The notes below the pieces were generated by a model, which had not been told where the DNA came from, ran no database searches, and worked only from the letters and a program-made list of their open reading frames with translations. Both the position numbers and the translations under genes were made by a program. Positions 32,223-43,086 of a stretch of 64,000 nt of DNA are shown here, piece after piece (positions within the stretch are counted from its first letter, which is position 1; each line of letters begins with the position of its first letter). This stretch comes from Aurantiacibacter sp. MUD11. Lineage in GTDB: Bacteria > Pseudomonadota > Alphaproteobacteria > Sphingomonadales > Sphingomonadaceae. The DNA is taken from the NCBI RefSeq assembly GCF_026967575.1, contig NZ_CP114054.1, positions 1,612,001 through 1,676,000 on the forward strand, written 5' to 3'.

Positions 32223-33166
32223 GCCGGAGCCTGATCCGGCGCGCCGGTGAGCTGGACGAACACGTCCTCCAGGTCCGCCTCGCGAGTCGAGACGTCCTCG
32301 ATGGCGAAGCCCTGCGCCTGCACCTGCGCCAGCACTTGGCCAGCCGTCATTTCCGCCTTGTCGAAGGTGATTTCGATCACCCGCTCACCCACGGTCTCGC
32401 ACTTGTGGAAGCGCGGATCGCTGGGCAGCTGGGTCACGTCCTTGTCCACCGTCACCGCGACGATCTTCTCGCCCATCATGCCCACCAGCTCGCGCGTGGG
32501 CTTGTTGGCGATGAGTTCACCGTGGTTGATGATGGCAATGCGCTCGCACAGCTCTTCGGCCTCTTCGAGGTAGTGGGTGGTCAGCACTACGGTGACGCCC
32601 TCGGCGTTCAGCTCGCCCACCAGCTCCCACAGCTGCTTGCGCAATTCCACGTCGACGCCCGCGGTCGGCTCGTCCAGCACCAGGATCGGCGGCGAATGGA
32701 CCATCGCCTTGGCGATCAGCAGGCGCCGCTTCATCCCGCCCGACAGCGTGCGGGCATAGGCATTGCGCTTGTCCTCCAGCCGCACGGCGCGCAGCAGCTC
32801 TTCCGACCGCCGCAGTGCCTTGGTGATGCCGTAAAAGCCGCCCTGGTTCTCCAGCACCTCGAACGGGGTGAAGAAGGGATCGAAGACGATTTCCTGCGGG
32901 ACGATGCCGATGTTCAGCTTCGCATTGCGATGGTCGGTGTCGATGTCGTGGCCCCAGATCTTCACCGTGCCGCCGGTCTTGTTGACCAGTCCGGCCATGA
33001 TGTTGATCAGCGTGGACTTGCCCGCGCCATTGGGACCGAGCAGGCCGAACACCTCGCCCTGCGGCACGTCGAAGCTGACACCTTTCAGCGCCAGCTTGGG
33101 ATCGGACTTCTTCGATCCCGCATATTCCTTCACCAGGTCGCGGATCTCGATCGCTGCTTCGCTCAT
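32219..33166 (-). CDS. ABC transporter ATP-binding protein (ABC-2 exporter type), no permease nearby
   Basis: A 315-residue ATPase: Walker A GLLGPNGAGKSTLINIMAGL, signature LSGGMKRRLLIAKAMV, Walker B PILVLDEPTAGVDVELRK and a C-terminal regulatory region (about 225-315) like DrrA/NatA-type subunits. GVDVELRKQLWELV identifies the ABC-2 exporter class. Such ATPases are normally next to an ABC-2 permease; both neighbours here are unrelated and on the other strand, so the partner must be elsewhere. The start MSEAAIEIRDL at 33166 fits the family. Confidence 0.93.
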   Translation of the reverse strand: MSEAAIEIRDLVKEYAGSKKSDPKLALKGVSFDVPQGEVFGLLGPNGAGKSTLINIMAGLVNKTGGTVKIWGHDIDTDHRNAKLNIGIVPQEIVFDPFFTPFEVLENQGGFYGITKALRRSEELLRAVRLEDKRNAYARTLSGGMKRRLLIAKAMVHSPPILVLDEPTAGVDVELRKQLWELVGELNAEGVTVVLTTHYLEEAEELCERIAIINHGELIANKPTRELVGMMGEKIVAVTVDKDVTQLPSDPRFHKCETVGERVIEITFDKAEMTAGQVLAQVQAQGFAIEDVSTREADLEDVFVQLTGAPDQAPA

Positions 33167-33221
33167 GGAGGTGCCCTTAGGGGCTTTTCCAGTCCCGCGT
33201 AAAGCGATACAGGCGCTGTCC

Positions 33222-33476
33222 ATGAAGCACGCAGTCGATACCGCACCCGAAACCACCATCGTCGATACCCCGCGCGTCTGGTGCGACGGCTCCGGCGACA
33301 TTCGCGGCGGCGAGAACTACCTGCCCGCCAGCCTGGGCCACCCACGCGTCTACATGCAGATCGACGAGGAAGGCTTCGTCGATTGCGGCTATTGCGACCG
33401 GCGCTTCATCCTGGCCGGCGGCCCTGCCGATACCGGTGACGTGCCCGATGCCTCGGATACCGGCGCCGCCGCCTGA
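33222..33476 (+). CDS. Zinc-finger (CHCC type) domain protein
   Basis: An 84-residue protein: PRVWCDGSGDIRGGENYLPA, GHPRVYMQIDEEGFVDCGYC and DRRFILAG give the C-H-C-C ligand order of zf-CHCC proteins, the family that includes the NDUFS6 accessory subunit of respiratory complex I. The C-terminal tail (about 64-84) is low complexity. The start MKHAVDTAP at 33222 is supported by homology pattern; the ORF is open far upstream through the ABC gene and that part is not coding. Divergent from the ABC ATPase. Confidence 0.88.
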   Translation: MKHAVDTAPETTIVDTPRVWCDGSGDIRGGENYLPASLGHPRVYMQIDEEGFVDCGYCDRRFILAGGPADTGDVPDASDTGAAA

Positions 33477-33541
33477 CGCACGATTTGTCAGGTTGCGTTC
33501 AGCGGCTTGTGATATTGTCTCCGCAACTTAGGAGACGACTC

Positions 33542-33952
33542 ATGACGAAATCATTGGCTACCGCAACTGCCGTTGTCGCTCTTGCCCTGACGGCAGGCCC
33601 GCTGGCTGCGCAGGATCGCGCCGAGCGCGCCGAGCAGGCCTTTGCCGAACTGGTCGAAGGCCGCACCGCCGGCGAACCGCAGCGCTGCATCAGCACCTTC
33701 AACTCCAGCCGCCTGCGGGTGGAGGCCTATGTCGGCCTCGTCTACGAGCGCGGCGACACGATCTGGGTGGCGCGGGCGCGCGATCCGGAAAACCTCACCG
33801 TGTGGGATGTCCCGGTGATCGACCGTTACGGCACCCAGCTGTGCAGCAACGACGTGATGCGCACGATCGACCGCAATTCGGGCATGTTCAGCGGCGTCCT
33901 CTCGCTCGAGGACTTCGTGCCTTACACCAAGGACGATTCGGGCGAAGGCTGA
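33542..33952 (+). CDS. Secreted protein of unknown function
   Basis: A 136-residue exported protein with a signal peptide (MTKSLATATAVVALALTAGP to LAAQ). The mature part has a charged helix (ERAEQAFAELVEGRTAGEPQ), two cysteines (RCISTF, LCSNDV) and a beta-like RVEAYVGLVYERGDTIWVAR. TAGGAG lies 7 nt before the ATG. This cysteine-paired layout is common in sphingomonad periplasmic proteins but I have no family name. Confidence 0.75.
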   Translation: MTKSLATATAVVALALTAGPLAAQDRAERAEQAFAELVEGRTAGEPQRCISTFNSSRLRVEAYVGLVYERGDTIWVARARDPENLTVWDVPVIDRYGTQLCSNDVMRTIDRNSGMFSGVLSLEDFVPYTKDDSGEG

Positions 33953-33955
33953 GCC

Positions 33956-34663
33956 TTAGGCCCCGCGTGCCTGCCCGGTCGCGCAATCTGCGCGTACCGG
34001 GCAAGCCGCACATTTCGGCTGGGCGGGCCGACAGTGGACCTGTCCCAGCCGCTTCACCAGCAAGTGATGCTCGTCGATATCGGCGGCGCTCCATTCTCCC
34101 GGCAGTAACAGCATCAGCGCGTCGTAAGCACGCGCGGTATCCGCCCGCGCGGGCACCAGCCCCACGCGCTGCATCACCCGCCGGTGATGCCCGTCGATCA
34201 CCAGCATGCGCCGCTCGAAGGTGCTGGTATTCATCACCCCGGCAGCGTTCTTTCGTCCGACGCCGGGCAGCCCCTCCAGCCAGTCCATCGCCATGTCGTC
34301 CGGCAGGTTGGAAAGGTGACGCATGTCCACCGCGCCGCGCTCCTCGATGATCGCCAGCAGGCAGGCCTTGAGCCGCTCGGCCGCAACCGAGGGGAAGGTC
34401 TGATTACGGAGCATGTCTTCCAGCTCACCCACATCGGCACGCGCGACCGCTTCCCAGCTGCCGTAGCGTGCGAGCAAGGCATCGGTGGAGGCGTTGGAAA
34501 TGGCCGTCTTGCTCTGCGCCCCGATCACCCCCTGCACCAGCACCCACACCGGTTCGCGGCGCTTGTCCGGCGGCCGCACGATGCGCCCGAAGGCAGCGAT
34601 CAGCGCCGCGTGAATGCGCTCCAGCTGCGCGGTGCGGGGATCGGGGCCGAGCGGCAATTCCAT
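33956..34663 (-). CDS. Endonuclease III-like HhH-GPD DNA glycosylase with a 4Fe-4S cluster
   Basis: A 235-residue base-excision repair protein. GLPGVGRKNA carries Lys138 of the bifunctional glycosylase/lyase active site, VIDGHHRRVMQRVGL carries the catalytic Asp157, and the tail HCRPAQPKCAACPVRADC has the C-x6-C-x2-C-x5-C cluster (Cys211, 218, 221, 227). The main Nth is usually shorter and has VDTHV instead of VIDGHH, so this may be a paralogue with different base preference. The start at 34663 is chosen; upstream in-frame starts would overlap the divergent gene at 34755. Confidence 0.88.
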   Translation of the reverse strand: MELPLGPDPRTAQLERIHAALIAAFGRIVRPPDKRREPVWVLVQGVIGAQSKTAISNASTDALLARYGSWEAVARADVGELEDMLRNQTFPSVAAERLKACLLAIIEERGAVDMRHLSNLPDDMAMDWLEGLPGVGRKNAAGVMNTSTFERRMLVIDGHHRRVMQRVGLVPARADTARAYDALMLLLPGEWSAADIDEHHLLVKRLGQVHCRPAQPKCAACPVRADCATGQARGA

Positions 34664-34754
34664 CGCCGGCAGGCCTGCCACCGCATCAGACCATTTGCCA
34701 CCCCCGGCTTTCGGACATAGTCTCCCGCTTCGGGAAAACAGGAGGGGGAATTCC

Positions 34755-35186
34755 ATGGCCATGCGCTTTGCGGTCTGGTGGGTGCGGCTCGTCTATGTCG
34801 CATGGATGGTGCCAGCCGGGCTGAACCATTTCATCCAGCTCTATCCGCAGCCGACCGGCAGCCAGGAGATGAGCACGGGGGTGTTCCTGGCTCTGATCGA
34901 CAGCGGCATGTTCACGCTGGTGAAGGCGGTGGAACTGGTGGCCGGGCTGATGATCCTGTTCGGCTTCCGCGTGCCGCTGGCGCTGGTGATGGTGCTGCCG
35001 GTCAGCTTCACGGTCTGGTACTGGGATACCGAGCTGCAGGGCTGGTGGACCGCCAGCGCCGTCTATGGCTGGGCCGTGCTCGGCTGCAATGTCTTCCTGC
35101 TCTACGCCTATCGCGACAGCTTCCGCACCATGTTCGAGGGGTACGCCCCGCCCAGCTGGCCGTGGAAGAAGGGGGCAGAGGCATGA
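34755..35186 (+). CDS. DoxX-like membrane protein
   Basis: A 143-residue protein with four hydrophobic segments. VRLVYVAWMVPAGLNHFIQL and VELVAGLMILFGFRVPLALV follow the DoxX/DoxD-like pattern of a short conserved loop before the third helix. A strong ribosome binding site (AGGAGG) precedes the ATG. It overlaps the next gene by 4 nt. DoxX family functions are diverse and none is supported here. Confidence 0.78.
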   Translation: MAMRFAVWWVRLVYVAWMVPAGLNHFIQLYPQPTGSQEMSTGVFLALIDSGMFTLVKAVELVAGLMILFGFRVPLALVMVLPVSFTVWYWDTELQGWWTASAVYGWAVLGCNVFLLYAYRDSFRTMFEGYAPPSWPWKKGAEA

Positions 35187-35824
35187 CGCGCGTCGACGAC
35201 ATGCTGCGCCCGTTGTCCCTGCTGCAGATCGCCCTTGGGCTGATCATGGTGCCCACCGCGCTTGCCTATTTCCTGCCGGACTTGCTGCCCTGGGTGCGCA
35301 CGGCGCAGTGGGAAGGCGAGATGACCGTGCGGCTGATGAGTCAGCTCGATGCCAGCGGCCTGCTGGCCGTTGCCAAGTTCATCCAGCTGGTCGGCGGACT
35401 GGCCCTGCTGCTCAACCGCGCCGTGCCGTTCGCGCTGGCGGCCATGGTTTCGGTTAACGTGTGCGGGGCTTTCGTCGCCGTGCTGATCGAAGGCGCGCCG
35501 GCGCTGGGTGTGATGGCGCTGGGCGTGCTCGCGCTCAACGCGATACTGATGTTCGCCTACCTCCCCGCCTATCGCGGCGTGCTGGCGGCAGGCGCAGTCG
35601 CCGATGGCGAATCCGCAGCGCCGGGCGAGAACTTCGACAGCCTGTTCTGCAACCCGCTGGCCGGCGCCAGCCGCAAGGCCTGCGCGATTGCCGCCCTGCC
35701 GCTGCTGGCCGCGCTGTGGTTCTTCTGGAAGGTCGTGCCCTTCACCAACAGTACCACCGGGCTGGTGGTGCTGGTGGTTCCGGCGCTGGTGCTGGCGGTG
35801 AATTTCGTGCGGGCGAAGAGCTAA
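35183..35824 (+). CDS. DoxX-like membrane protein, tandem to the preceding gene
   Basis: A 213-residue protein with about six hydrophobic segments. FIQLVGGLALLLNRAVPFAL corresponds in position to the loop-helix phrase of the preceding protein (VELVAGLMILFGFRVPLALV), suggesting a diverged tandem pair, with an extra C-terminal two-helix part (about 160-213). The start MTRVDDML at 35183 overlaps the upstream stop (ATGA). Function unknown. Confidence 0.75.
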   Translation: MTRVDDMLRPLSLLQIALGLIMVPTALAYFLPDLLPWVRTAQWEGEMTVRLMSQLDASGLLAVAKFIQLVGGLALLLNRAVPFALAAMVSVNVCGAFVAVLIEGAPALGVMALGVLALNAILMFAYLPAYRGVLAAGAVADGESAAPGENFDSLFCNPLAGASRKACAIAALPLLAALWFFWKVVPFTNSTTGLVVLVVPALVLAVNFVRAKS

Positions 35825-35837
35825 GCGTGGCTGTCGC

Positions 35838-36203
35838 TCAGGCCGCACCCCGGCCAATACGTCCGGCCAGAAATGCGCCGACCGCGCCACCTGCCAGTTT
35901 CAGTCCGTGATTGACCCAGGCCATCAGCGGGAACTCCATCTCGCCGGCAAGGACCGTTGGCATGGAAATGGCGTAGTAGAACAGCATGCCGACGAGCCCC
36001 ACGGCCAAACCGATGGCGAGGCGAGAGTCTTGTGCAGGCCGCGCCGCCCAGAAGCCGCCGATGCCGAACAGGACAAAGGCGACAGCCAGCCCTTCCGGTT
36101 TGTAACCGACCAGATCGGCAGTCGCGAGGTAGTAGACATAGACCGCGTAGAGCAGCTCCACGGCGATGCCGGCTATGAAGATGCGCTTCCAGTACTTCGC
36201 CAT
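35838..36203 (-). CDS. Four-helix membrane protein, hypothetical
   Basis: A 121-residue protein with four hydrophobic segments starting MAKYWKRIFIAGIAVELLYA. It ends in a glycine-rich helix and a basic tail. It lies between guaA (same strand, upstream) and the convergent DoxX-like gene, 13 nt between stops. A perfect 11-bp hairpin lies between its start and the guaA stop. No family recognised. Confidence 0.72.
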   Translation of the reverse strand: MAKYWKRIFIAGIAVELLYAVYVYYLATADLVGYKPEGLAVAFVLFGIGGFWAARPAQDSRLAIGLAVGLVGMLFYYAISMPTVLAGEMEFPLMAWVNHGLKLAGGAVGAFLAGRIGRGAA

Positions 36204-36254
36204 CGTCCCCTCCCCTGGGCAGGCTGCGGCTCCTTGCGTCGCCGAGTAATCTAG

Positions 36255-36281
36255 CCGGAATGATCTCCCGGATCATTCCGG
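36255..36281 (-). terminator. 11-bp perfect hairpin after guaA
   Basis: CCGGAATGATC and GATCATTCCGG pair perfectly with a 5-nt loop, 9 nt after the guaA stop. No T-run follows on the minus strand, so termination may be assisted, or the hairpin may protect the transcript end. Confidence 0.5.
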
Positions 36282-36289
36282 GTCGCAAA

Positions 36290-37864
36290 TCACTCCCACT
36301 CGATCGTCCCTGGCGGCTTCGAGGTATAGTCGTAGACCACGCGGTTGATGCCCTGCACTTCGTTGACGATGCGCGTGGCGACACCTGTCAGGAAGTGCGG
36401 ATCGAAGGGATACACGTCAGCGGTCATGCCGTCGGTGCTGGTGACGGCGCGTAGGCCGCAGACGCTGTCATAGGTGCGCCCGTCGCCCATCACGCCCACG
36501 GTCTTCACCGGCAGCAGCACGGCAAAGGCCTGCCAGATGGCATCGTAGAGGCCCGCCTTGCGGATTTCCTCGAGGTAGATGGCATCGGCCTTGCGCAGGA
36601 TGTCGCAGCGTTCCTTGCTCACTTCGCCGGGGATGCGGATGGCAAGGCCCGGTCCGGGGAACGGGTGGCGGCCGACGAACATCTCCGGCAGGCCCAGTTC
36701 GCGGCCCAAGGCGCGGACTTCGTCCTTGAACAGTTCGCGCAGCGGCTCCACCAGTTCCATGTTCATGCGTTCGGGCAGGCCGCCGACATTGTGGTGGCTC
36801 TTGATCGTCACGCTCGGTCCGCCGGTGAAGGAGACCGACTCGATCACGTCGGGATAGAGCGTGCCCTGCGCGAGGAAGTCCGCTCCGCCGATCTTCTTCG
36901 CCTCTTCCTCGAACACGTTGATGAACTCGGCGCCGATGAACTTGCGCTTCTTTTCCGGGTCGGTGACGCCGGCGAGGCCCGCCATGAAGCGTTCCTCCGC
37001 GTCCACCACCACCAGCGGGATGTTGTAATGGTCGCGGAACATGGTCTCGACCTGTTCGCGCTCGTTCATGCGCAGCAGGCCGTGGTCGACGAAGACGCAG
37101 GTCAGCTGGTCGCCGATGGCTTCGTGGATGAGGATGGCCGCGACCGAGGAATCGACGCCGCCGGACAGGCCGCAAATGACCTTGCCGTCACCCACCTGCT
37201 CGCGGATCTCGGCAATCTTGGTCTCGCGATAGGCGGCCATGGTCCAGTCGCCGGCAAGGCCGCAGACATGCCGCACGAAATTGGCGAGCAGCTTCGCGCC
37301 ATCGGGCGTATGATAAACCTCGGGATGGAACTGGGTGCCGTAGTACTTGCGGCTTTCGTCCGCGATCACCGCGAAGGGTGCGCCGTCACTGGTGGCGACG
37401 ATTTCGAAGCCGGGCGCGAACTTGGTCACCTTGTCGCCGTGGCTCATCCACACCTGGTGGCGCTCGCCGACCTTCCACAAGCCGTCGAACAGCGCGCATT
37501 CCTGCGTCACCGTCAGGAAGGCACGGCCGAACTCGCCACCTTCGCCCGTCTCGTGGCCGGGGCGAACTTCGCCGCCGAGCTGGTGGCTCATCACCTGCTG
37601 CCCGTAGCAGATGCCGAGGATCGGCAGGCCACTGTCGAACAGCACCTGCGGTGCGCGCGGGGATCCCTCGTCGCAGACGCTTGCGGGCGAACCGGAAAGG
37701 ATGATGCCCTTCGGCTGCATCCGGTGGAACGCCTCTTCGGCCATGCTGAAAGGGGCGATCTCGGAATAGACGCCCGCCTCGCGCACCCGGCGCGCGATAA
37801 GCTGGGTCACTTGGCTGCCGAAATCGACGATGAGGATGGAATCGGGAAGATGGTCTGGCTGCAT
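36290..37864 (-). CDS. guaA: GMP synthase (glutamine-hydrolysing)
   Basis: Final step of GMP synthesis, converting XMP with glutamine and ATP. The 524-residue protein has the class I amidotransferase domain first (catalytic Cys86 in LGICYGQQV), then the ATP pyrophosphatase domain with P-loop [17 protein letters not shown] (about residue 230), and the dimerisation domain with [16 protein letters not shown], ending PPGTIEWE as usual for GuaA. A large inverted repeat lies in the region upstream of its start. Confidence 0.97.
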   Translation of the reverse strand: MQPDHLPDSILIVDFGSQVTQLIARRVREAGVYSEIAPFSMAEEAFHRMQPKGIILSGSPASVCDEGSPRAPQVLFDSGLPILGICYGQQVMSHQLGGEVRPGHETGEGGEFGRAFLTVTQECALFDGLWKVGERHQVWMSHGDKVTKFAPGFEIVATSDGAPFAVIADESRKYYGTQFHPEVYHTPDGAKLLANFVRHVCGLAGDWTMAAYRETKIAEIREQVGDGKVICGLSGGVDSSVAAILIHEAIGDQLTCVFVDHGLLRMNEREQVETMFRDHYNIPLVVVDAEERFMAGLAGVTDPEKKRKFIGAEFINVFEEEAKKIGGADFLAQGTLYPDVIESVSFTGGPSVTIKSHHNVGGLPERMNMELVEPLRELFKDEVRALGRELGLPEMFVGRHPFPGPGLAIRIPGEVSKERCDILRKADAIYLEEIRKAGLYDAIWQAFAVLLPVKTVGVMGDGRTYDSVCGLRAVTSTDGMTADVYPFDPHFLTGVATRIVNEVQGINRVVYDYTSKPPGTIEWE

Positions 37865-37969
37865 GGAAAGCGCTTAGAGGCGCAGGTGCGCGCCTGTCCA
37901 GCATGGGCGCGCGACAGCAGCGCGATGAAGCGCGCACCTTCCCCAAATTCAGATATGCGAAATATTCAG

Positions 37970-38009
37970 AATTGCGAAAATGTGCACGCCTGTGGCGCTT
38001 TTCGCAATT
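37970..38009. promoter_or_regulatory. 11-bp inverted repeat upstream of guaA and the exported protein at 38102
   Basis: AATTGCGAAAA (37970-37980) and TTTTCGCAATT (37999-38009) pair perfectly with an 18-nt spacer. A third TGCGAAA occurs 15 nt to the left. It sits 106 nt from the guaA start and about 93 nt from the divergent start. Candidate operator; the factor is unknown. Confidence 0.5.
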
Positions 38010-38101
38010 GCAGCATTTGATGGTGCAATGCACAATAAGCGTGAAAAGACAAAGGATGCCCTGTGAAGGGGGGTTACCACCTTTCTACCAGGAGAATTAC
38101 C

Positions 38102-38407
38102 ATGAAGAAGCTCACCATCGCCGCCCTCGCCGCCACCGTTCTGGCCGCCGCTCCGGCTCAGGCCCAGTCGGCCTTCGTGATGATCATCGGCGAAGCACCC
38201 GCTCCGGCTGCCGATCGGGCCGACGCCCCGGTTTCGCGCGAAGCCATGATCGAAAGCGCCGTCGAACGCGCCTGCCCGCAGCCGTTCATCCGCGACCTGA
38301 AGGCGCGTTCGCTGCTGGCCGAGTGCAAGGCGGAAGCGCGTGCCGAAGCCGAAGCCCTGGTGGCGGAACGTGCGGCGACCGCACCGGTGCTGGCCGTCGT
38401 CGGCTAA
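38102..38407 (+). CDS. Small exported protein of unknown function
   Basis: A 101-residue protein with a signal peptide (MKKLTIAALAATVLAAAPAQ to AQS). The mature part contains two cysteines (RACPQPFIRDLKARSLLAEC) and an alanine/glutamate-rich helical end. AGGAG lies 7 nt before the ATG. It is followed by an unusual perfect hairpin (38436-38474). No family recognised. Confidence 0.75.
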   Translation: MKKLTIAALAATVLAAAPAQAQSAFVMIIGEAPAPAADRADAPVSREAMIESAVERACPQPFIRDLKARSLLAECKAEARAEAEALVAERAATAPVLAVVG

Positions 38408-38435
38408 GCGACGCAGTTCGACAGCAGTCAACACA

Positions 38436-38474
38436 ACTCTACACGTGTTGCGTTAGACGCAACACGTGTAGAGT
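38436..38474 (+). terminator. 18-bp perfect hairpin after the gene at 38102
   Basis: ACTCTACACGTGTTGCGT and ACGCAACACGTGTAGAGT pair without mismatch around the 3-nt loop TAG. Each arm contains the palindrome ACACGTGT. It begins 29 nt after the stop codon and is followed by ATTTCGCATTTG, so it may terminate transcription, but the perfection also fits an operator or a mobile hairpin. Confidence 0.55.
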
Positions 38475-38604
38475 ATTTCGCATTTGAGTTACATTGTTAC
38501 GGCACCTATCTGCGCCTCATCAGTCAGACGCCCCAAGCGGGCGCTGCAATCTGACCCCTGCCCGGAGGCGTCCTCTCCCCCCTCCCCCCCTGCTTCCGGG
38601 CTGA

Positions 38605-41235
<2,631 letters not shown>

Positions 41236-41254
41236 TCCGGGCGGGAGGCCTGCA

Positions 41255-42367
41255 ATGACCACTGGCGAGGGCAGCAACCGGCTCGAAAGCGGCAGCTACC
41301 TCGTCTTCCTTGCCTTGGTCACGCTGGCGCTGGGCGCGATCGCCTGGCCTTTCGTCTCCCCGCTGCTGTGGGCGATGCTGGCCGCGATCATGTTCCAGCC
41401 GCTGTACCAGTGGTTCCTCACCAAGCTGGGCGGCGGCGGCAACCGCGCCGCCATCGCCACCCTGCTGGTTATCACCTTCGCGGTGATCATCCCGGCGCTG
41501 TTCATCGGCGGCGTGGTGGTGGAGCAGGCGACCTCGGTGGTGGTGGCCTTTCGCGAAGGACGCATCGACGTCGCCGGCTGGTTCGACGCGGTGTTCTCCA
41601 TGCTGCCCGCCATGGTGCAGGAACAGCTCAACCTCGAAAGCCTGGGCACTGCCGAAATGGTGCAGCAGCGCGCGCAGGAACTGGCGCTGGAAAGCTCCGG
41701 GCTGATCGCCTCGCAAGCCGTGGCCATCACCGGCAGCGCCTTCGGCTTCGTGCTGTCCTTCGGCATCGGCCTTTACGTCACCTACTTCCTGCTGCGCGAC
41801 GGGCGCGAGCTGGGCACGAGCCTGCTGGCGCACCTGCCACTGGCGAGCGAGGTGGTGCCGCAACTGGCCGAGCGTTTCCTCGCCATCGTGCGCGCCACCA
41901 TCAAGGGTTCGATCGTGGTCGGACTGGTGCAGGGGGCGCTGGGCGCGGCAACCTACTGGATCGCCGGCATGCCCTCGGTCGTGCTGCTGGGCTTGCTCAC
42001 CGCGATCTTCTCGCTGCTGCCCGCCATCGGCCCGGCCATCGTCTGGGGCCCGGTGGCGCTCTACCTGCTGGCCACCGGCGACATCTGGCAAGGCGTGCTG
42101 GTGCTGGTGTCCGGCGTCGCCATCATCGGCATGGCCGACAACGTGTTGCGCCCGATCCTGGTGGGGCGCGACACCGGCATTCCCGACTGGATGATACTGA
42201 TCACCACGCTGGGCGGCATCGCGCTGATGGGGCTGGCTGGCATCGTGGTCGGCCCGGTGATCGCAGGACTGTTCCTCGCCGGCTGGTCGATCCTCTATCG
42301 TGAGCGCAACCCCGAAGCGCCTGACGAAGCAGAAGAACCGACCGAAGCCGAACCGGAACAGGCCTGA
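41255..42367 (+). CDS. AI-2E family transporter (permease)
   Basis: A 370-residue polytopic membrane protein of the AI-2E (UPF0118/PerM) family. It has LVFLALVTLALGAIAWPFVS and ILLWAMLAAIMF-type opening helices, a large soluble segment (about 95-150), GIGLYVTYFLLRDGRELGTS, the conserved LLGLLTAIFSLLPAIGPAIV and DNVLRPILVGRDTGIPDWMI. The C-terminal tail is acidic. Substrates vary in this family (autoinducer 2 or sodium/proton) and are not predictable. GGGAGG precedes the start, 19 nt after gyrB, so it may be co-transcribed with gyrB. Confidence 0.92.
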   Translation: MTTGEGSNRLESGSYLVFLALVTLALGAIAWPFVSPLLWAMLAAIMFQPLYQWFLTKLGGGGNRAAIATLLVITFAVIIPALFIGGVVVEQATSVVVAFREGRIDVAGWFDAVFSMLPAMVQEQLNLESLGTAEMVQQRAQELALESSGLIASQAVAITGSAFGFVLSFGIGLYVTYFLLRDGRELGTSLLAHLPLASEVVPQLAERFLAIVRATIKGSIVVGLVQGALGAATYWIAGMPSVVLLGLLTAIFSLLPAIGPAIVWGPVALYLLATGDIWQGVLVLVSGVAIIGMADNVLRPILVGRDTGIPDWMILITTLGGIALMGLAGIVVGPVIAGLFLAGWSILYRERNPEAPDEAEEPTEAEPEQA

Positions 42368-43086
42368 TGCGCGGCGTGCGTCCCGGCAGCCAGGAGGAAC
42401 AGGTCGGTCGCCTGGTCATCGCCGGCGTGCTGGTCACCTTCCTGCCTGCGCTGCCGCTGGGCAACTACCTGATCTACCCCTTCCTGATCCTGTCGACCTG
42501 GTACCACGAGATGGGCCACGGCCTGACGGCGCTGGTGACGGGCAACGACTTCGAACTGCTGGTGATCAATGCCGATGGCTCGGGCTACGCCAGCTCGCTC
42601 ACCGCGACGCAGGGGGGCGGCGTGGACCGGGCGCTGATCGCCATGGGCGGCCCGCTGGGGCCAAGCGTCATGGGCGCGCTGCTGATTCTCGCTAGCAGCG
42701 CGCGCAAGTACTGGAAGCCCGCCCTGCTTGCGCTGGCCGGAGTGCTGGTGCTCTCGACGCTGATCTGGGTGCGCTCGCTGGTCGGCTGGATCATGCTGCC
42801 GCTGGTGGCGGCGCTGCTGGGCTGGCTGGCGTGGAAGGGCCGCGCGGAACTGCAGCGCTTCATGCTGCAATTCCTCGGCATGCTCGGCGCGCTCAGCATG
42901 TTCTCCGATTGGGACTACTTGTTCTCCGAAGGCGGACTGGTCGGTGGCCACCCTATGCTGTCGGACACGGCGGCGATCGAGGCGGAGCTGTTCCTGCCGC
43001 ACTGGGTCTGGGCGGTGGTGATCATCGGCCTGTCGGGCCTGATGATCGGGGCCAGCCTGAAATACGCGCTCAACCGCGAGGGCTAG
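42367..43086 (+). CDS. M50-family site-2 protease-like membrane protein
   Basis: A 239-residue membrane protein with the zinc-protease motif HEMGH (His47-His51, in STWYHEMGHGLTALVTG) in a membrane-embedded context and about six hydrophobic segments. The second metal-ligand motif of the family (NxxPxxxxDG) is not obvious; MFSDWDYLFSEGGLVGGHP near residue 180 may take that part. It shares one base with the AI-2E gene stop. Substrate unknown. Confidence 0.85.
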   Translation: MRGVRPGSQEEQVGRLVIAGVLVTFLPALPLGNYLIYPFLILSTWYHEMGHGLTALVTGNDFELLVINADGSGYASSLTATQGGGVDRALIAMGGPLGPSVMGALLILASSARKYWKPALLALAGVLVLSTLIWVRSLVGWIMLPLVAALLGWLAWKGRAELQRFMLQFLGMLGALSMFSDWDYLFSEGGLVGGHPMLSDTAAIEAELFLPHWVWAVVIIGLSGLMIGASLKYALNREG

